Below are positions 1 through 10,940 of a stretch of 64,000 nucleotides of DNA, piece by piece. Origin of the DNA: Gnetum montanum (Eukaryota > Streptophyta > Gnetopsida > Gnetales > Gnetaceae). Positions within the stretch are counted from its first letter, which is position 1. Each line of letters starts with the position of its first letter. The notes under the pieces are model-generated. The model did not search any database and was not told the DNA's origin. It saw only the letters and a program-made list of their open reading frames with translations. Position numbers and translations under genes: made by a program. The stretch lies in the NCBI GenBank assembly GCA_015680685.1, contig MNCI01020745.1, positions 215,626-279,625 on the forward strand. Direction: 5' to 3'.

Positions 1-474
1 ATTTTCTTATGCATTTATTTTATTTCATGCAATTTACATTTCTATTATTAGCACAGTAGTTCATTTTGATCAATTAAGAAAATCGTTAAATTACACAAGC
101 ATGACCACTTTGAGCATGCATGTAACGCTTGGTAACCTAGTAACGATTAGCATTTGGTAATCCCAGCAGTGTTGCACTGGATCAAGATGTGTACGGCAAG
201 TGGGAACGAATGCTGGTTTTAGGATTAGTTAGAACTTAGTTAATGAGTAGTTAAGTTAAATTAGTCACTTAGTTACCTCTCTCCTTCCCTACTAGCGTAG
301 GACATAAAAACATAAAAGCTATAAAAATCATATGCCTCAAACGTACTTAACCATACAATCATGACATACAGGTAAGCTTGGGAAGACAATGATCAACCAA
401 CCATACAAGGAGCCATAAGCACTAAGTTCCTCATATTTGAATGGTTGAGCATAGGGGTACCTCACCACTCATCA
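1..474 (+). repeat. LTR fragment (3' part), element H
   Basis: This is the 3' portion of an LTR of the A/B/F family, cut by the window start. It shares with the complete LTRs the CTTGGTAA...TTTGGTAATCCCAG words, the 'gtgtacggcaagtggga' stretch, the purine-rich 'cataaaagctataaaaatcatat' region (diverged here) and the terminal CACTCATCA at 466-474. No primer site follows, so it is a 3' LTR or a solo LTR. It is clearly diverged from A, B and F. Confidence 0.8.
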
Positions 475-1485
475 ACCCATGAGTTAGATTCTCATCACCA
501 TTTTTATAGAAATTCATGAAATGGTAATAGTTCCACATTTTGTACTCTCTTACCTTGTACTTGTTATAGAGTTAACACACATTGTTTCTAGTGTTTTATC
601 ATATTTTTCTTATTTTTTGCAACTGTATTTCAGCATTGGATCTATTTATTACTTATTTTCTTGCTTGTTTTCACCCATTTTTCATCATGATAATAGAATT
701 TCAAATTCCTTAAGTGATTGGAAAGATTGTTTAAGGTATCCTAGATCCTTTCAAGGCCCATGGATCATAGGCTCAAAATTGTTCTACACTGAGATTGTTG
801 ATTTTCTACCACTAAATTTTTTGATCATTACAGATAATATAAGAAATTTCATGAAACTCTCATGTTTAAATAGCATGGGCATGGTAAGGTATGATATAAA
901 TGATACAATAATATCCATTTGCATTAATTCTATGATGAGAATTAATATGTTGAATTTTATATAAAATCCAAATCAATAATTATTGTGATCATGTTACAAA
1001 TTGATCCTTTTTTTTAAGCTTCTTGATTTTTTGATGAGGATTGATATGTTAAAAAAGGTTAAAAAAAAATATAATCTAATAGTAATATGGTATCCCTAAT
1101 GGATAAAAACCATTTCTCAACAACCACAAACTTATCCAAGGACATCCTACAAACCTTGTAGAACATATTAGTATTCTAATTGCTCTTATTGTCATTACGT
1201 TGTGCTAGACTTCTATCTAGGCAAGAGGAATCATGTCGACATAAGCTTATCACCTTCAAAATGCTTGGTAATCCTTATCCTTAACAAATTTATTTAGCAT
1301 CTTATCTTTTTTTGAGGAAGAATGACCCTTGTTTTACCTTGCAACATTTTTCCCATGTGATTAGCATATACAAAATGGTAGAGTCATCAACCATGAAGCA
1401 AAAAGGCAAGATAAGCATGGGATTCTTAGAGGAAATTGTTGATAATTTCTGTATGTTTAATCTCGTCTTTCTTGTGTAGACATCT
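475..1485. other. AT-rich decayed sequence, no gene supported
   Basis: Low-complexity AT-rich DNA. A 147-codon open frame at 521-964 (+) is rich in Ile, Leu, Phe and Ser, matches nothing I recognise and is probably a chance frame in AT-rich DNA. Nothing else stands out. Confidence 0.5.
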
Positions 1486-2504
1486 AGGAATGAAAGATTG
1501 AAGATTGCTTTCTACCATATTGAAGTAGACTACACATATTGGTTTGACCATACAAATGTAGCCATCCACCAATAAACTGAAGTGCTAGGTTGTGGGATGT
1601 TTATCAAACCTCAAATCAAGTGATACTACTAGAAGAAGATTTTGGAATTTTATAGGAACTTAATTTCCTACCTTACCAAGATGAAGCCTATAGAGTGGTA
1701 CTTGGTTTTGTAAATAAGAAAGACTAGGGTGAAGATCATAATGGCTTGGCTCCAAGAGTGGTTCAACCCAACTACGAGTGGAGAAGACATTTACAAGTCA
1801 AAGGATAGTATGGAAAATAAGTATGAACTTTTTCATTAGTTCATAGATGAGTCTGATAGCAACAACATTCAAGCCTAGGGAGTCCACTTCATCAACCTAC
1901 ACCCCAAACATAGGATGATGGCAAGGATGATCATGATAAAGTCCTACCATTCACCCACATCACCTATGTTCCCATCCTAGCCCTTTAAGTGACAAAGGTA
2001 CTAAAATACAACAAGGAGACCAACTTTGTGTATGTGCTTATTAGGTACATTATGTTTCATTATAATGATGATGCAATTAAAATGTATTTTTCCTTTATGA
2101 TTTCAATAATTTTGTGGAATCTTGGGGTTCTGGAGCCATAAACTAGCATAAAGGTTGATCTCATCATCCTAAAGAAGGATATCTTTGTGAGGTCCCTAAA
2201 AATTTACATCAAGGTCAATCCTCTCATTAAGAAATATGATAATCCAAGCTTCATGTTGACACCATAGGTCAATGAGGTGTAGGAACCTTAGGAAGAAATG
2301 ATGACCCAAATGCAAGAGGTCTAATCTAACTAGTTGGAGACCCCGCCCATCTTGGAGAGGGTGAGCTCTACCTTGATGACACTAGACAAGAGAGTGGTAG
2401 ACATTTAGTGAAATGTGCATTCACATATCCATGATGATGATGAGGGAGTAAAGACATATCATTTTGAAAAGGACATGGAAGTTGAAGAAGGATCTGAGGT
2501 TTAA
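1486..2504 (+). pseudogene. Unrecognised decayed coding region, probably retroelement-derived
   Basis: Stretches in changing frames look like protein: a Trp-rich part near 1740 (AWLQEWFNPTTSGEDIYKSK), a part near 2010 (NKETNFVYVLIRYIMFHYND) and a heptad-like tail near 2300-2410 (LETPPILERVSSTLMTLDKR). Stops and frame changes separate them. I cannot assign a family. A retroelement accessory ORF upstream of a 3' LTR would fit, because a polypurine-like tract follows at 2961-2977. The call rests on composition only. Confidence 0.3.
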
Positions 2505-2977
2505 TCCTTTATGTCATTTGATTATGTTAAGGCCTGTTAGGCCATTTTTTGTTTACAAGCTAAGTTTTGGACATGTTTTGATTTTCATTTATATGATGTA
2601 TGTATAATCCTTATTGTAGTGGACTTGATATCATGGTAGTCAATGGACATTGATATTAAGTTTCTCTATACTATGACTATTATTTTGGATAATCAATCAA
2701 TGAAATTAAATGTTTTGTATTAATTTTGGAAACCATTTTTGATGATGAAAGCTAATTATAAAGTTGTGATTTTTTAGTATCATCATCATACTTCCACCTA
2801 ATATTGGTTAGTATGTTTTAGGATTGTTTGGATCATGACATTGAGTAACCATGCTTGTGGTTTACTACTTGTTATTAGTATAGCATGGTTATTTATATGT
2901 TTCATATATATGTAGGCATTAGATATATTTTTCTGCATTTTTTGGCTAAGCATTGGCCAAAGGATAGTAGGGGGCTA
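2505..2977. other. Noncoding, ends in a polypurine-like tract
   Basis: No coding signal. The last bases, 2961-2977 (aggatagtagggggcta), resemble a polypurine tract directly before a TGATGA start, as would lie in front of a 3' LTR. I infer this from position alone. Confidence 0.35.
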
Positions 2978-3621
2978 TGATGAACCCCAAATTGGCCTTC
3001 AATTTTGATGAAAATTTATTTAATTTTTTTTCTTATATGACCATATCAAGGTACATCAATTTCTACAATGGTACATGCTAGGTACTTATTACCTTTTTAT
3101 AAGTTATGTTACACAAGATATAATGGTTATGACCTAGATCAATAATATATCAATTTAGATAGAAAATTCGATAGAATTCAATGGTAGAGATATTGATTTT
3201 CATTGCAAGAATCAACTCAAATCAACCTAAATCTTATTGATACCTATAGTGATTTTGGTAAGGATTAATATCATCAAAACTAGGGTGATATAGATCCCTT
3301 AATAAAATGGAGATATTGATCCAAATTGTAGTTACAATATGCATCAACAAGTTAAGAAGTATAAAGACATTGCAGAAGCTATGTAGATCGATAAGTAAAT
3401 ATTTCCCCAATAATAGGATCGATCCACATTGCTTCCTACAATTCCAATTGATATTTTCACATAACAATTTCTCCCAAATTAAGTTGTGAGTCCTTCAAGT
3501 ATAAAAGGGACCTCCTTAGAAAAAAGAAAACCATTCCTACCCCAAGAGAATCCATGTCATTTTTGAAGAAAATTTCCTATTTTTCCAAAGAATTACCAAG
3601 TGGGCTAGTTGAACCTTGTTG

Positions 3622-3661
3622 CAACTACAAATCACTAGATTCCACTAGTGATTTGTAGTTG
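3622..3661. repeat. Perfect 17-bp inverted repeat with 6-nt loop
   Basis: The left arm 3622-3638 (caactacaaatcactag) and right arm 3645-3661 are exact reverse complements around the loop attcca. It lies about 120 bp downstream of the TATAAAAG at 3500, so it would fall in the transcribed leader if that promoter is real. A remnant of a small inverted-repeat element is an alternative. Confidence 0.85.
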
Positions 3662-3724
3662 TAATCCTATACTTCATGAATAGAGAAATGATAACCTTTC
3701 TTATTTGAGGAGTTCTAACTCATC

Positions 3725-3729
3725 CTATA
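3725..3729. repeat. Target-site duplication of A, left copy (CTATA)
   Basis: CTATA here is repeated exactly at 11960-11964, immediately outside the two LTR ends of element A. This is the 5-bp duplication expected of a gypsy integrase and fixes the boundaries. Confidence 0.95.
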
Positions 3730-4683
3730 TGATGACACATGATTCGCATCCCATGTGATATCGTGTACACGATATTGCGTCGTCCCCTACGATATCTCAG
3801 TCTGCTGTCAAGTCTATAAATAAGAGGCGACTCTCCCTTGTTTCCTCATCCTGGGCTAGAAGTAGGGAAGCTCTGGCAGTTTGATCACTCCAGAGATAGA
3901 ATATTTTCCATGTGCCTATAGTATGAGTCCTAAAGTGAATGGATCTTTATTTGAGCAACATTGTACCTGAATACAAGTTGTGTACTGAAATAAAGACGAA
4001 CATCCTGGATAAACCTTGTAGTGCATGGAATAGGATTTTATTTTAATGTTATTTATTACTTTCTCTCTCACCCTTAAACTCCTAGAATGTGGAATGAGTG
4101 CGACTTGATTACGAGCATCTAGTATGACTACTTGGTAACCCTGTGGTGTATTTAGGATTTGTGCTTGGTAATCCTAGTGGTAGTCATGCACCAAGATGTG
4201 TACAATTAGTTAAGGAATCTACTACTCATTGCACTTAGGCTATATTAGATTCTCTCAACCCTTTTCTCCTTGTTAAGTGCCTTAGTACGATCACTTTAAG
4301 CACATGCGTTACGCATGGTGATCCCAGCAACGATTAGTGTTTGGTAGCCGCAGTTGCATCAGTTCAGGGTGTGTACGATAAGTGGGAATGGATGCTGATG
4401 CTAGGTAATTTAGACTTAGTTCATTAGTTAGAGTTAGTTAGTTCCTCCAACCCTTCACCTCGATAGCATAGGAGATAAAACATAAAAGACTATAAAAATC
4501 ATATACCTCGAACTTACTTAACCATACACCGTAACAACTACAAGTAAGTCTGGCAAGACAATGAATGATTAACCCCAAGTGTTCCATGGGGCTTGTAGGC
4601 ACTTATTCTATGGAGTTCAAGTGGATCGCACGTGCTATGCTCGTTTCGTATGGTTGAGTGTAGGGGTACCTTGCCACTCATCA
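3730..4683 (+). repeat. 5' LTR of A
   Basis: It starts TGATGACACATG and ends CACTCATCA (954 bp). U3 is short: GATATC palindromes around 3756-3805, then TATAAATA at 3815-3822. AATAAA at 3989-3994 is a likely polyadenylation signal. The distal half carries CTTGGTAA...CCCAG repeats. Compared with the 3' LTR it lacks a duplication of roughly 70 bp near the 'acttgattacgagcat' words. Confidence 0.93.
3815..3822 (+). promoter_or_regulatory. TATA box of the A 5' LTR
   Basis: TATAAATA stands about 85 bp inside the LTR, directly after the GATATC palindromes. The same octamer occurs at the matching place in the other LTRs: 11026 and 28791, 35161, 23967, 25630 (+), and 15537 and 23574 (-). Confidence 0.75.
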
Positions 4684-4702
4684 TTGGCACCGTTGCTGGG
4701 GA
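4684..4702 (+). other. Primer binding site of A (tRNA-Asp type)
   Basis: TTGGCACCGTTGCTGGGGA lies directly after the LTR end. It closely matches the complement of the plant tRNA-Asp 3' end (TGGCGCCGTTGCCGGGGA), the primer used by Athila/Tat-type elements. Confidence 0.85.
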
Positions 4703-4830
4703 CTAAGTGTTTGTACACTAAGTAGGACATAAAGGATATCACTCACATCATTGGAAGTCTAAACGAACCTTCAAGTTAATTAATTAAACAAGAATTTATA
4801 TAACAGTAATTAGCACATCGATAAGACACT

Positions 4831-7800
4831 ATGTCTTCTTCTTCTTCTCATAAGAGCAACTCACCACCTAAGGACCATACACGAGACAGTCAGCAACATA
4901 AAACACATAACCAAAATCAGCCAAGTCCTAAGCAATAAAAGATAGTCTATACTCATCCTGATGAGTATATTCCAAATTCTACTTTTATCCTCCATCAAGA
5001 TGAATAGCTACAATGGAGAGATTTGCAAGGTAACATTGTGTTACCTCTAGATCGTGCAGTCCCTAACATGCTTCTCCATGCTTTGGCACAGATTGACATG
5101 ATAGAATTTTATGCAGAATACATTGTGGAAGACTTTGATTTAAGTGATTACTATCCCACAGAAGCAAAACATATGAGGGAATCAAGGTAGGAGAGCCAAC
5201 ATACACTGTTGAAGGGCAAAGAGGTCTCACACATCCTTAATGAAACTAGAGATGGTGAACCATTTATACCTAGTTCGCTATCAAGAGATGTTCCCCCTCT
5301 TAATGAAAGTGAGGAGGTAGGGTATCAAAACCTATTATCAATGATATATATCCCTAGTTCTGATGCTTGTGAACACCAACTGTTCACAGAAGGAACAATA
5401 CATGACAAGGATGGGCACTTAGATCATCACCACAATCGGGGCCGTAGCAACCGAAGAGAAGGAAAGAAACATCATCATGGTGATGGTTTCCCTTCTTCTT
5501 TCCCTTCTTCACATCACTCACCCTCTCCTTCCACATCTAGGCATAGCCATCATGAACACAATGAAGAAGATAAAGATAGTCAAAACGAGAGACCTTGACA
5601 AGAAAGTCAAGAGAGAGGACAAGGGCAAGGACATAGGGAAAGTAGGGGATGATGAAGACATCATAGGCATCATGAAGGAGATGATCATGATGAGCCCCTA
5701 CTTGCAACCTGAAGATTCTTGATATAATGGAGGTAGTTAGGATTCCAACAAGGCATTTAAAGGATAGTCGGATGAAGCGTTTAGACATGAACAATATCCC
5801 ACGCTTTGAGGGGGGATATAATGCTGATCTGTAGCATCATTTGCAAGCATTCCACGATGCTTGTGCCTTGTAGAATATAGAAAATGAGTGGAAAAAACTT
5901 AAGTTGTTCCCAAGGACACTCATCAAGGAAGTAGAGAGTTGTTACTGGTCCTTAGAACTGGAAACCATCAGGAGGTGGAGTACGATACNTTTACTGGTCC
6001 TTAGAACTAGAAACCATCAGGAGGTGGAGTACGATACTAGAACTCTTCAACGATAAGTATCAAATGTACTCCCGAGTGTCTAATTTGTGTAAGAAGATCC
6101 AAGGCTAGAAACAAGGTACATATGAACCCTTGGATGCTGCAATGGCCCGCTACTACACATTGTTACATTGTTGCCTAAGCCATGGTTACACTCAGCAGTA
6201 TCAACTTCGCCACAATGTGGATGGGCTAAGGCATGAAACTAGAAGAACCCTTGGGACTTATGCACAACGGAGACTCTCACAACTTAGAGCCCATGAAGTA
6301 CATCGCTTGTTGGAGCAAGTAGCAAAAGAAGAAGGTGAGCTATGAAAAAGGAAAAGTGTCAAAGAATACAACCATGATCCCTCTCTTCGAAAGAAGGGAG
6401 TGAAATTTTATGATGAGGAGGATGAGTCACCAATTGAAGAGTTGGTGAACAGGAAAACCTTGCTGATTCAAAATTTAACAATAGAAATAGTGGCTAAGGT
6501 AGATGACGTATGGAGTTCCTTAGACTCTAAAATTGAAACTATCTTAAAAATTGTAGAAGAGTCTAAGGTTGAACAAAGTAGTGACAAAGGTAAGATAAAG
6601 TGGAGAGTTTTAGGCCCTGCACATAACAAGGGTAAGGGGAAAATCACTAACTCCGATGTGGTTGTGGATTCAAACATAGACGATGATGGTGGATGTGGGA
6701 TCTACCACTATGACCATCCTAAGGGATGTTGCCCAATTATCTCACATCTACAAGAGTCTCAGGTGTATGCACTTAATCCAAGACTTAATCAATGGCAAAC
6801 ACCCCATAGGTTACCTTATCCCCAAGGTAACCCAAGGCAGTTCCACCAACCATTAACATATTATCCAAGTGGAACTCTGACACAACCCATCGGACAGCAT
6901 CAGCAGTGGCAATACCCATAGTCATGGGGCATTCCATCGCCGAAACATCAGTACCCTTACCGACAGCCTGACCCTTATGGATATTATGTGAAGTAGCCGA
7001 TTTCTCCAAGTGACTCTATGAGTCACACAACTCCCCACCGTTACTACCAAGTTCGGGAGTACTTCAAAAGGACTCCTTCTCCTCCAGGAGACACTCCATA
7101 CCCACACCATCCTCCAAATCCATCCGCACCTCTTTCACAAGTAGTTCCCATAACACCTCCTGCTCCAACAATGCAAGGGGAACTTCCTACTCAACCGCAG
7201 CAATGTCACACTATGAGAGCTATAAATATTCAACATGCTGCTAGTTTTGACAACTGTAAAAAGAGAAGACCCTTCTTCAGAATCAAAATCCCATACAAAC
7301 TCTCGCAACAACAAGCGGTTGAGCCCATTTACACTCCTCCACCATCTAAAACTTCGGAGCACCATTCAGTCCAACAGAGCTTAACGCATACGGTTATATT
7401 GCCACATACCATAACCGACTAGATCAAGGTAGGCCACCTTCCTAGGAAACTAACTGATCCTGGAAGTCCCTTAATCTACCTTCAAGTCACTAGAAATGAA
7501 CCACATAAGGCTCTTCTTGACTCAGGTTCCGGAGTCAATGTAATTTCACAAGAGGTGTATCACACCTGGAACCTATCCCAACTTAAGAAGAGCAACATTC
7601 AACTAGAGCTAGTAGACCAGTCCATCACCATTCCCTTCACATTGGTGGAGGACATCATTACCACTGTGTGTGGTTGGTCTTACCCAGCTAATTTCCCGGT
7701 GATTGAGGTCAACAACAATGAAGGGGACTTTCCAATTATAATGGGAATGGCATGGCTAAGTATAGTAGATGCTAGGATTCGTGATCTTTCCTTGGAAATT

Positions 7801-8211
7801 TCTAAGATAAACATTTATGGAAATATCAACAAGAGGAAAGTTCCATGCATCACATACAGTGATTCATCGGGTGATGACATGGAGGAAATGCCTCCATGCA
7901 ACAAGTGTGCCCTTGAAACTTTGAAACAAAGATGCCTGTGTGTAGCAACCACACAACAAGTAGTAGACACCCCATGGTTGATAGCTACTAGAAGGAGCAA
8001 CCAAATATGCATGGAACGAGCTGAGGAGACAAACTATGCCAATAATGAAGGCATAGACACATTGGAATATGAACGTTGCCAACTCCCATCCCTCAACCTA
8101 AGATCATCAATTAGGAGGAGTTGGGCACTTCTACGAAATTCAAATAGACATTCATTATTTTGGATCTCCCCCTTGCAATTTAGTCATGGGGGAGATGGCC
8201 ACCTTTGCTAA
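4831..8211 (+). pseudogene. gag-protease polyprotein of A (broken)
   Basis: The start chosen is ATG 4831 (MSSSSSHKSNSP), at the site homologous to B. In order: a basic Ser-rich N-terminus; a His/Arg/Ser-rich stretch (5440-5690); a capsid-like gag domain (5727-6345) with IPRFEGGYN and RRTLGTYAQ; an acidic helical part; a degenerate zinc knuckle near 6690-6735 (YHYDHPKGCCP); a Pro/Gln-rich linker; and a retropepsin near 7435-7830 with the active-site word LLDSGSGVNVIS (7510-7545) and the later IIMGMAWLS. The C-terminus is LQFSHGGDGHLC. There are several in-frame stops, a 1-nt deletion near 5713 and a 49-bp duplication at 5989 that shifts the frame back. Gag would form the particle and the protease would process it. 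Confidence 0.85.
5941..6038 (+). other. 49-bp direct duplication around an undetermined base
   Basis: The stretch from ttactggtcc at 5942 repeats from 5991 with one difference (ctgg/ctag). A single N at 5989 separates the copies. B has the segment only once (near 30985-31024). This looks like a contig join or gap-fill artefact rather than biology. Confidence 0.7.
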
Positions 8212-9821
8212 TCATATAGGGCCCTTAGTTCTTTTTATGTTTTTGTTTTACACATTTTTGTTTTACAAATTTCTTTAACTTTTCTTGTTTTTGTTTTACA
8301 GAACTTAAATGAATTGGTGACTAGGCATTTTTCAAACTAACGAATGACTCAAGGATTGAAAAGGGTGTGAGTTCAAGGGAACTTGATGCTTTTGTGTTGG
8401 CCATTCTCTTGGATGCTTGGATGTTTTCTTTTTCAGTTTTCTCACCATTTTGATGTTACCCCAACTATCGGAAGCTGAGACAATAAAAATAAAAAGTCTT
8501 TGCATGGTGTGGTTCTCATGCATAAAAACAAAAAAAAAACACAACTAAGTGAGAATTCAAAGCACATCCCTTAGATGAAATAAAATTGGGCTACAAGCAC
8601 TGGTTATGGAACCAAAAGTGTTCCCTCTAACTAAGGCCCTTCTCGCTTCCCATTCTCTCCTTTGTTTTGTCGGAATGGTGGTGACTCTTGGGAAAGGCAT
8701 CCTTGTTATCCAAGTGGATGGTTTAGCCAAATGCATTGATGCAAAGTCATTGGATGTGGTTGGTTTGAGGCCAGACTTAGAATGGGATTTGCTACATCAC
8801 ATTAATCATAAAACACACAAGGAGCTGTACACCACCTTGTTCTTGGGATTCCATTCCATCCTCTTCTCTCCATTGTTCACCTCATTGCCAGTTGTATCAT
8901 TAGTGTATATTTTGGTAGATGCATTGTTTTCTTTTTGGTAAATTCTTGCGATTAAGAAATTAACTCTTATTCTAATTGACATTCCTGGAGCCTACGGACT
9001 CTTTGAATGTGGGTTTGTTAGGGCATTAAGGGCATGAGCATGCTTTGGGGAGGACCCACTGACATTCCTATTTGGAGCATTAGTTAAATTCTTTCCCTTA
9101 ACATTTTTCAATTAATTTTATTTTTTTCATTTCCATCTTGACATCCATTTCATCGATGCCATAGTTGTCCCTTTTTATCTATCTTTCTTACTCCTTTTCT
9201 TTCTCCATTCTAATGCTACCGGAGGTTCGCGATTAGTCATGGGGGTACGGGGCCCGATTTTTTCAATTTTCTCTTAGCCTTGAATTATTTCAATTCTTTC
9301 CTAACCCCTACAACTTTGGTAGTCATCATTAATATATCTACAGACTATAATCAACCATACCACAACCTAGCTAATGGACTTACACCAAAGCAAGGTATTA
9401 ATTACATGATGATTCATTTACCCTTGCTAATATATGATTGTGTTGTGTGTGCAGAAGGTGATCATACAACAACAGATTGGATCTGGAGAAAACACTTAGA
9501 ATGGAGCCGTGCTGGAAGTAGCTATGCAAGAAGCAAGATCAATGGCGTGCTTACGGATGGATAATGAAAGACACAATCTTGGCGTTGGCAGCAGCAACAC
9601 TTCTTTCTCTCTCTCTCTCTCTTTCTCAGCTGCCAACTAAGGCCTGATGTCATTGTAATAAGGTGTTCACCCTTGTTGTCATGAACACCAGTTTTGTCAA
9701 GTCTTGTAATTATGATCTATTCACATGTCATGCTATTAGTTTCATTCCCCTCAATAATCCCATACCTTCCCAATATTTTGTAAGGAACTCGAGGACGAGT
9801 TTTCATTAAGTCATGAAGGTA
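8212..9821 (+). other. 3' noncoding region of A
   Basis: No coding signal. It holds two short blocks also found in B, C and F (8363-8385, starting GGGTGTGA; and 9042-9060, GCTTTGGGGAGGACCCACT) and repeated polypurine-like words: TTAGTCATGGGGG at about 8183-8195, overlapping the gag-pro end, and again near 9234-9246. A CT-rich microsatellite lies at about 9603-9623. The last bases (tcatgaaggta) precede the truncated LTR. Confidence 0.7.
9042..9060 (+). other. Conserved noncoding block in A
   Basis: GCTTTGGGGAGGACCCACT is identical in B (34319-34337) and F (19531-19549, minus strand), and similar in the old copy C (from 38481). It sits at the same relative place after gag in each. Function unknown; a cis-acting RNA signal is one option. 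Confidence 0.7.
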
Positions 9822-10195
9822 TGATGAGATGCAATATCGCATAGGCCACAATATCGCGTACACGATATCGCAGCAATCATGATATCGCATCCCATGCGAT
9901 ATTGCGTACGCGATATCACATCATCCCTTGCGATGTCGTGTACACGATATCGTGGTCCACCGCCAAGTCTATAAATAAGAGGTGGCTCTCCCTTGTTTCC
10001 TCATCCTAGGCTAGAAGTAGGAAAACTCTGGCAATTTGATCACTCCAAAGATAGAATATTTTCCATGTGCCCGTAGTAGGAGTCCTAAAGTGAACGGATC
10101 TTTATTTGAGTAACATTGTACCTGAACACAAGTTGTGTACGACAATAAAGATGAGCTTCTTGGGTAAACCTTGCAGTGCATGGAATATGATTTTA
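9822..10195 (+). repeat. Truncated LTR inside A
   Basis: It starts TGATGAGATGC and contains an expanded GATATC palindrome array (9830-9955), TATAAATA and AATAAA, and ends abruptly after the 'ggaatatgattttattt' word, where the duplicated internal sequence begins. Confidence 0.88.
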
Positions 10196-10929
10196 TTTGG
10201 AGCATTAGTTAAATTCTTTCCCTTAACATTTTTCAATTAATTTTATTTTTTTCATTTCCATATTGACATCAATTTCATCAATGCCATAGTTGTTCCTTTT
10301 TATCTCTCTTTCTTACTCTTTTTCTTTCTCCATTCTAATGGTACCGAAGGTTCGTGATTAGTCATGGGGGTATGGGGCCTAATTTTTTTGATTTTCTCTT
10401 AGCCCCAAATTTTTTCAATTCTTTCCTAACACCTACACCTTCGGTAGTGATCATTAATATATCTTCAAACCGTAATCGGCCATACCACAACTCAACCAAT
10501 GGACTTACACCAAAACAAGGTATTAATTACATGATGATTCATTTACCTTTGCTAATATATGATTGTGTTGTGTGTGCATATGGTGATCATACAACAATGG
10601 ATTGGATCTGGAGCAAACACTTTGAATGGAGTTGTGTTGGAAGTAGCTATGCAAGGAGAAATATCGATGGCACACTTATGGATGGACAACGAAAGGCGCA
10701 ATCTTGGCGTTGACAGCAGCAACACTTCTTTCTCTCTTCTCTCTCAGTTGCCAACTAAGGCCTGATGTCAATGTAATAAGGTGTTCACTCTTGTTGTCAT
10801 GAACACCAGTTTTGTCAAGTCTTATAATGATGATCCGTTCACATGTTATCCCATTAGTTCCATTCCCCTCAATAATCCCATACCTTCCCGATATTATTGT
10901 AAGGAACTTGAGGATGAGTTTTCGTTCAT

Positions 10930-10940
10930 TCATGGGGGTA
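10930..10940 (+). other. Polypurine tract of A
   Basis: tcatgggggta directly precedes the 3' LTR start. The same word precedes the 3' LTR of B, and its complement follows the left LTR of F. Confidence 0.75.

Larger units (their letters stand above)
2978..3729 (+). repeat. Candidate left part of a different LTR, interrupted by element A
   Basis: The stretch begins TGATGA after a purine tract and carries TATAAAAG at 3500-3507 followed by a leader-like sequence. A 17-bp perfect inverted repeat lies at 3622-3661. Element A was inserted at its right edge, so any remainder would continue at 11965. No second copy exists in the window to prove that it is an LTR. Confidence 0.3.

Noticed and set aside
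521-964. 147-codon open frame as a membrane protein gene
   Set aside because: Hydrophobic content follows from the T-rich sequence; no recognisable motif and it lies in old repeat-rich DNA.
5477-5794. Alternative frames (81 and 85 codons) in the His/Ser-rich part of A gag
   Set aside because: Comparison with B shows that the Ser/His/Arg frame continues through this stretch; the others are shadows.
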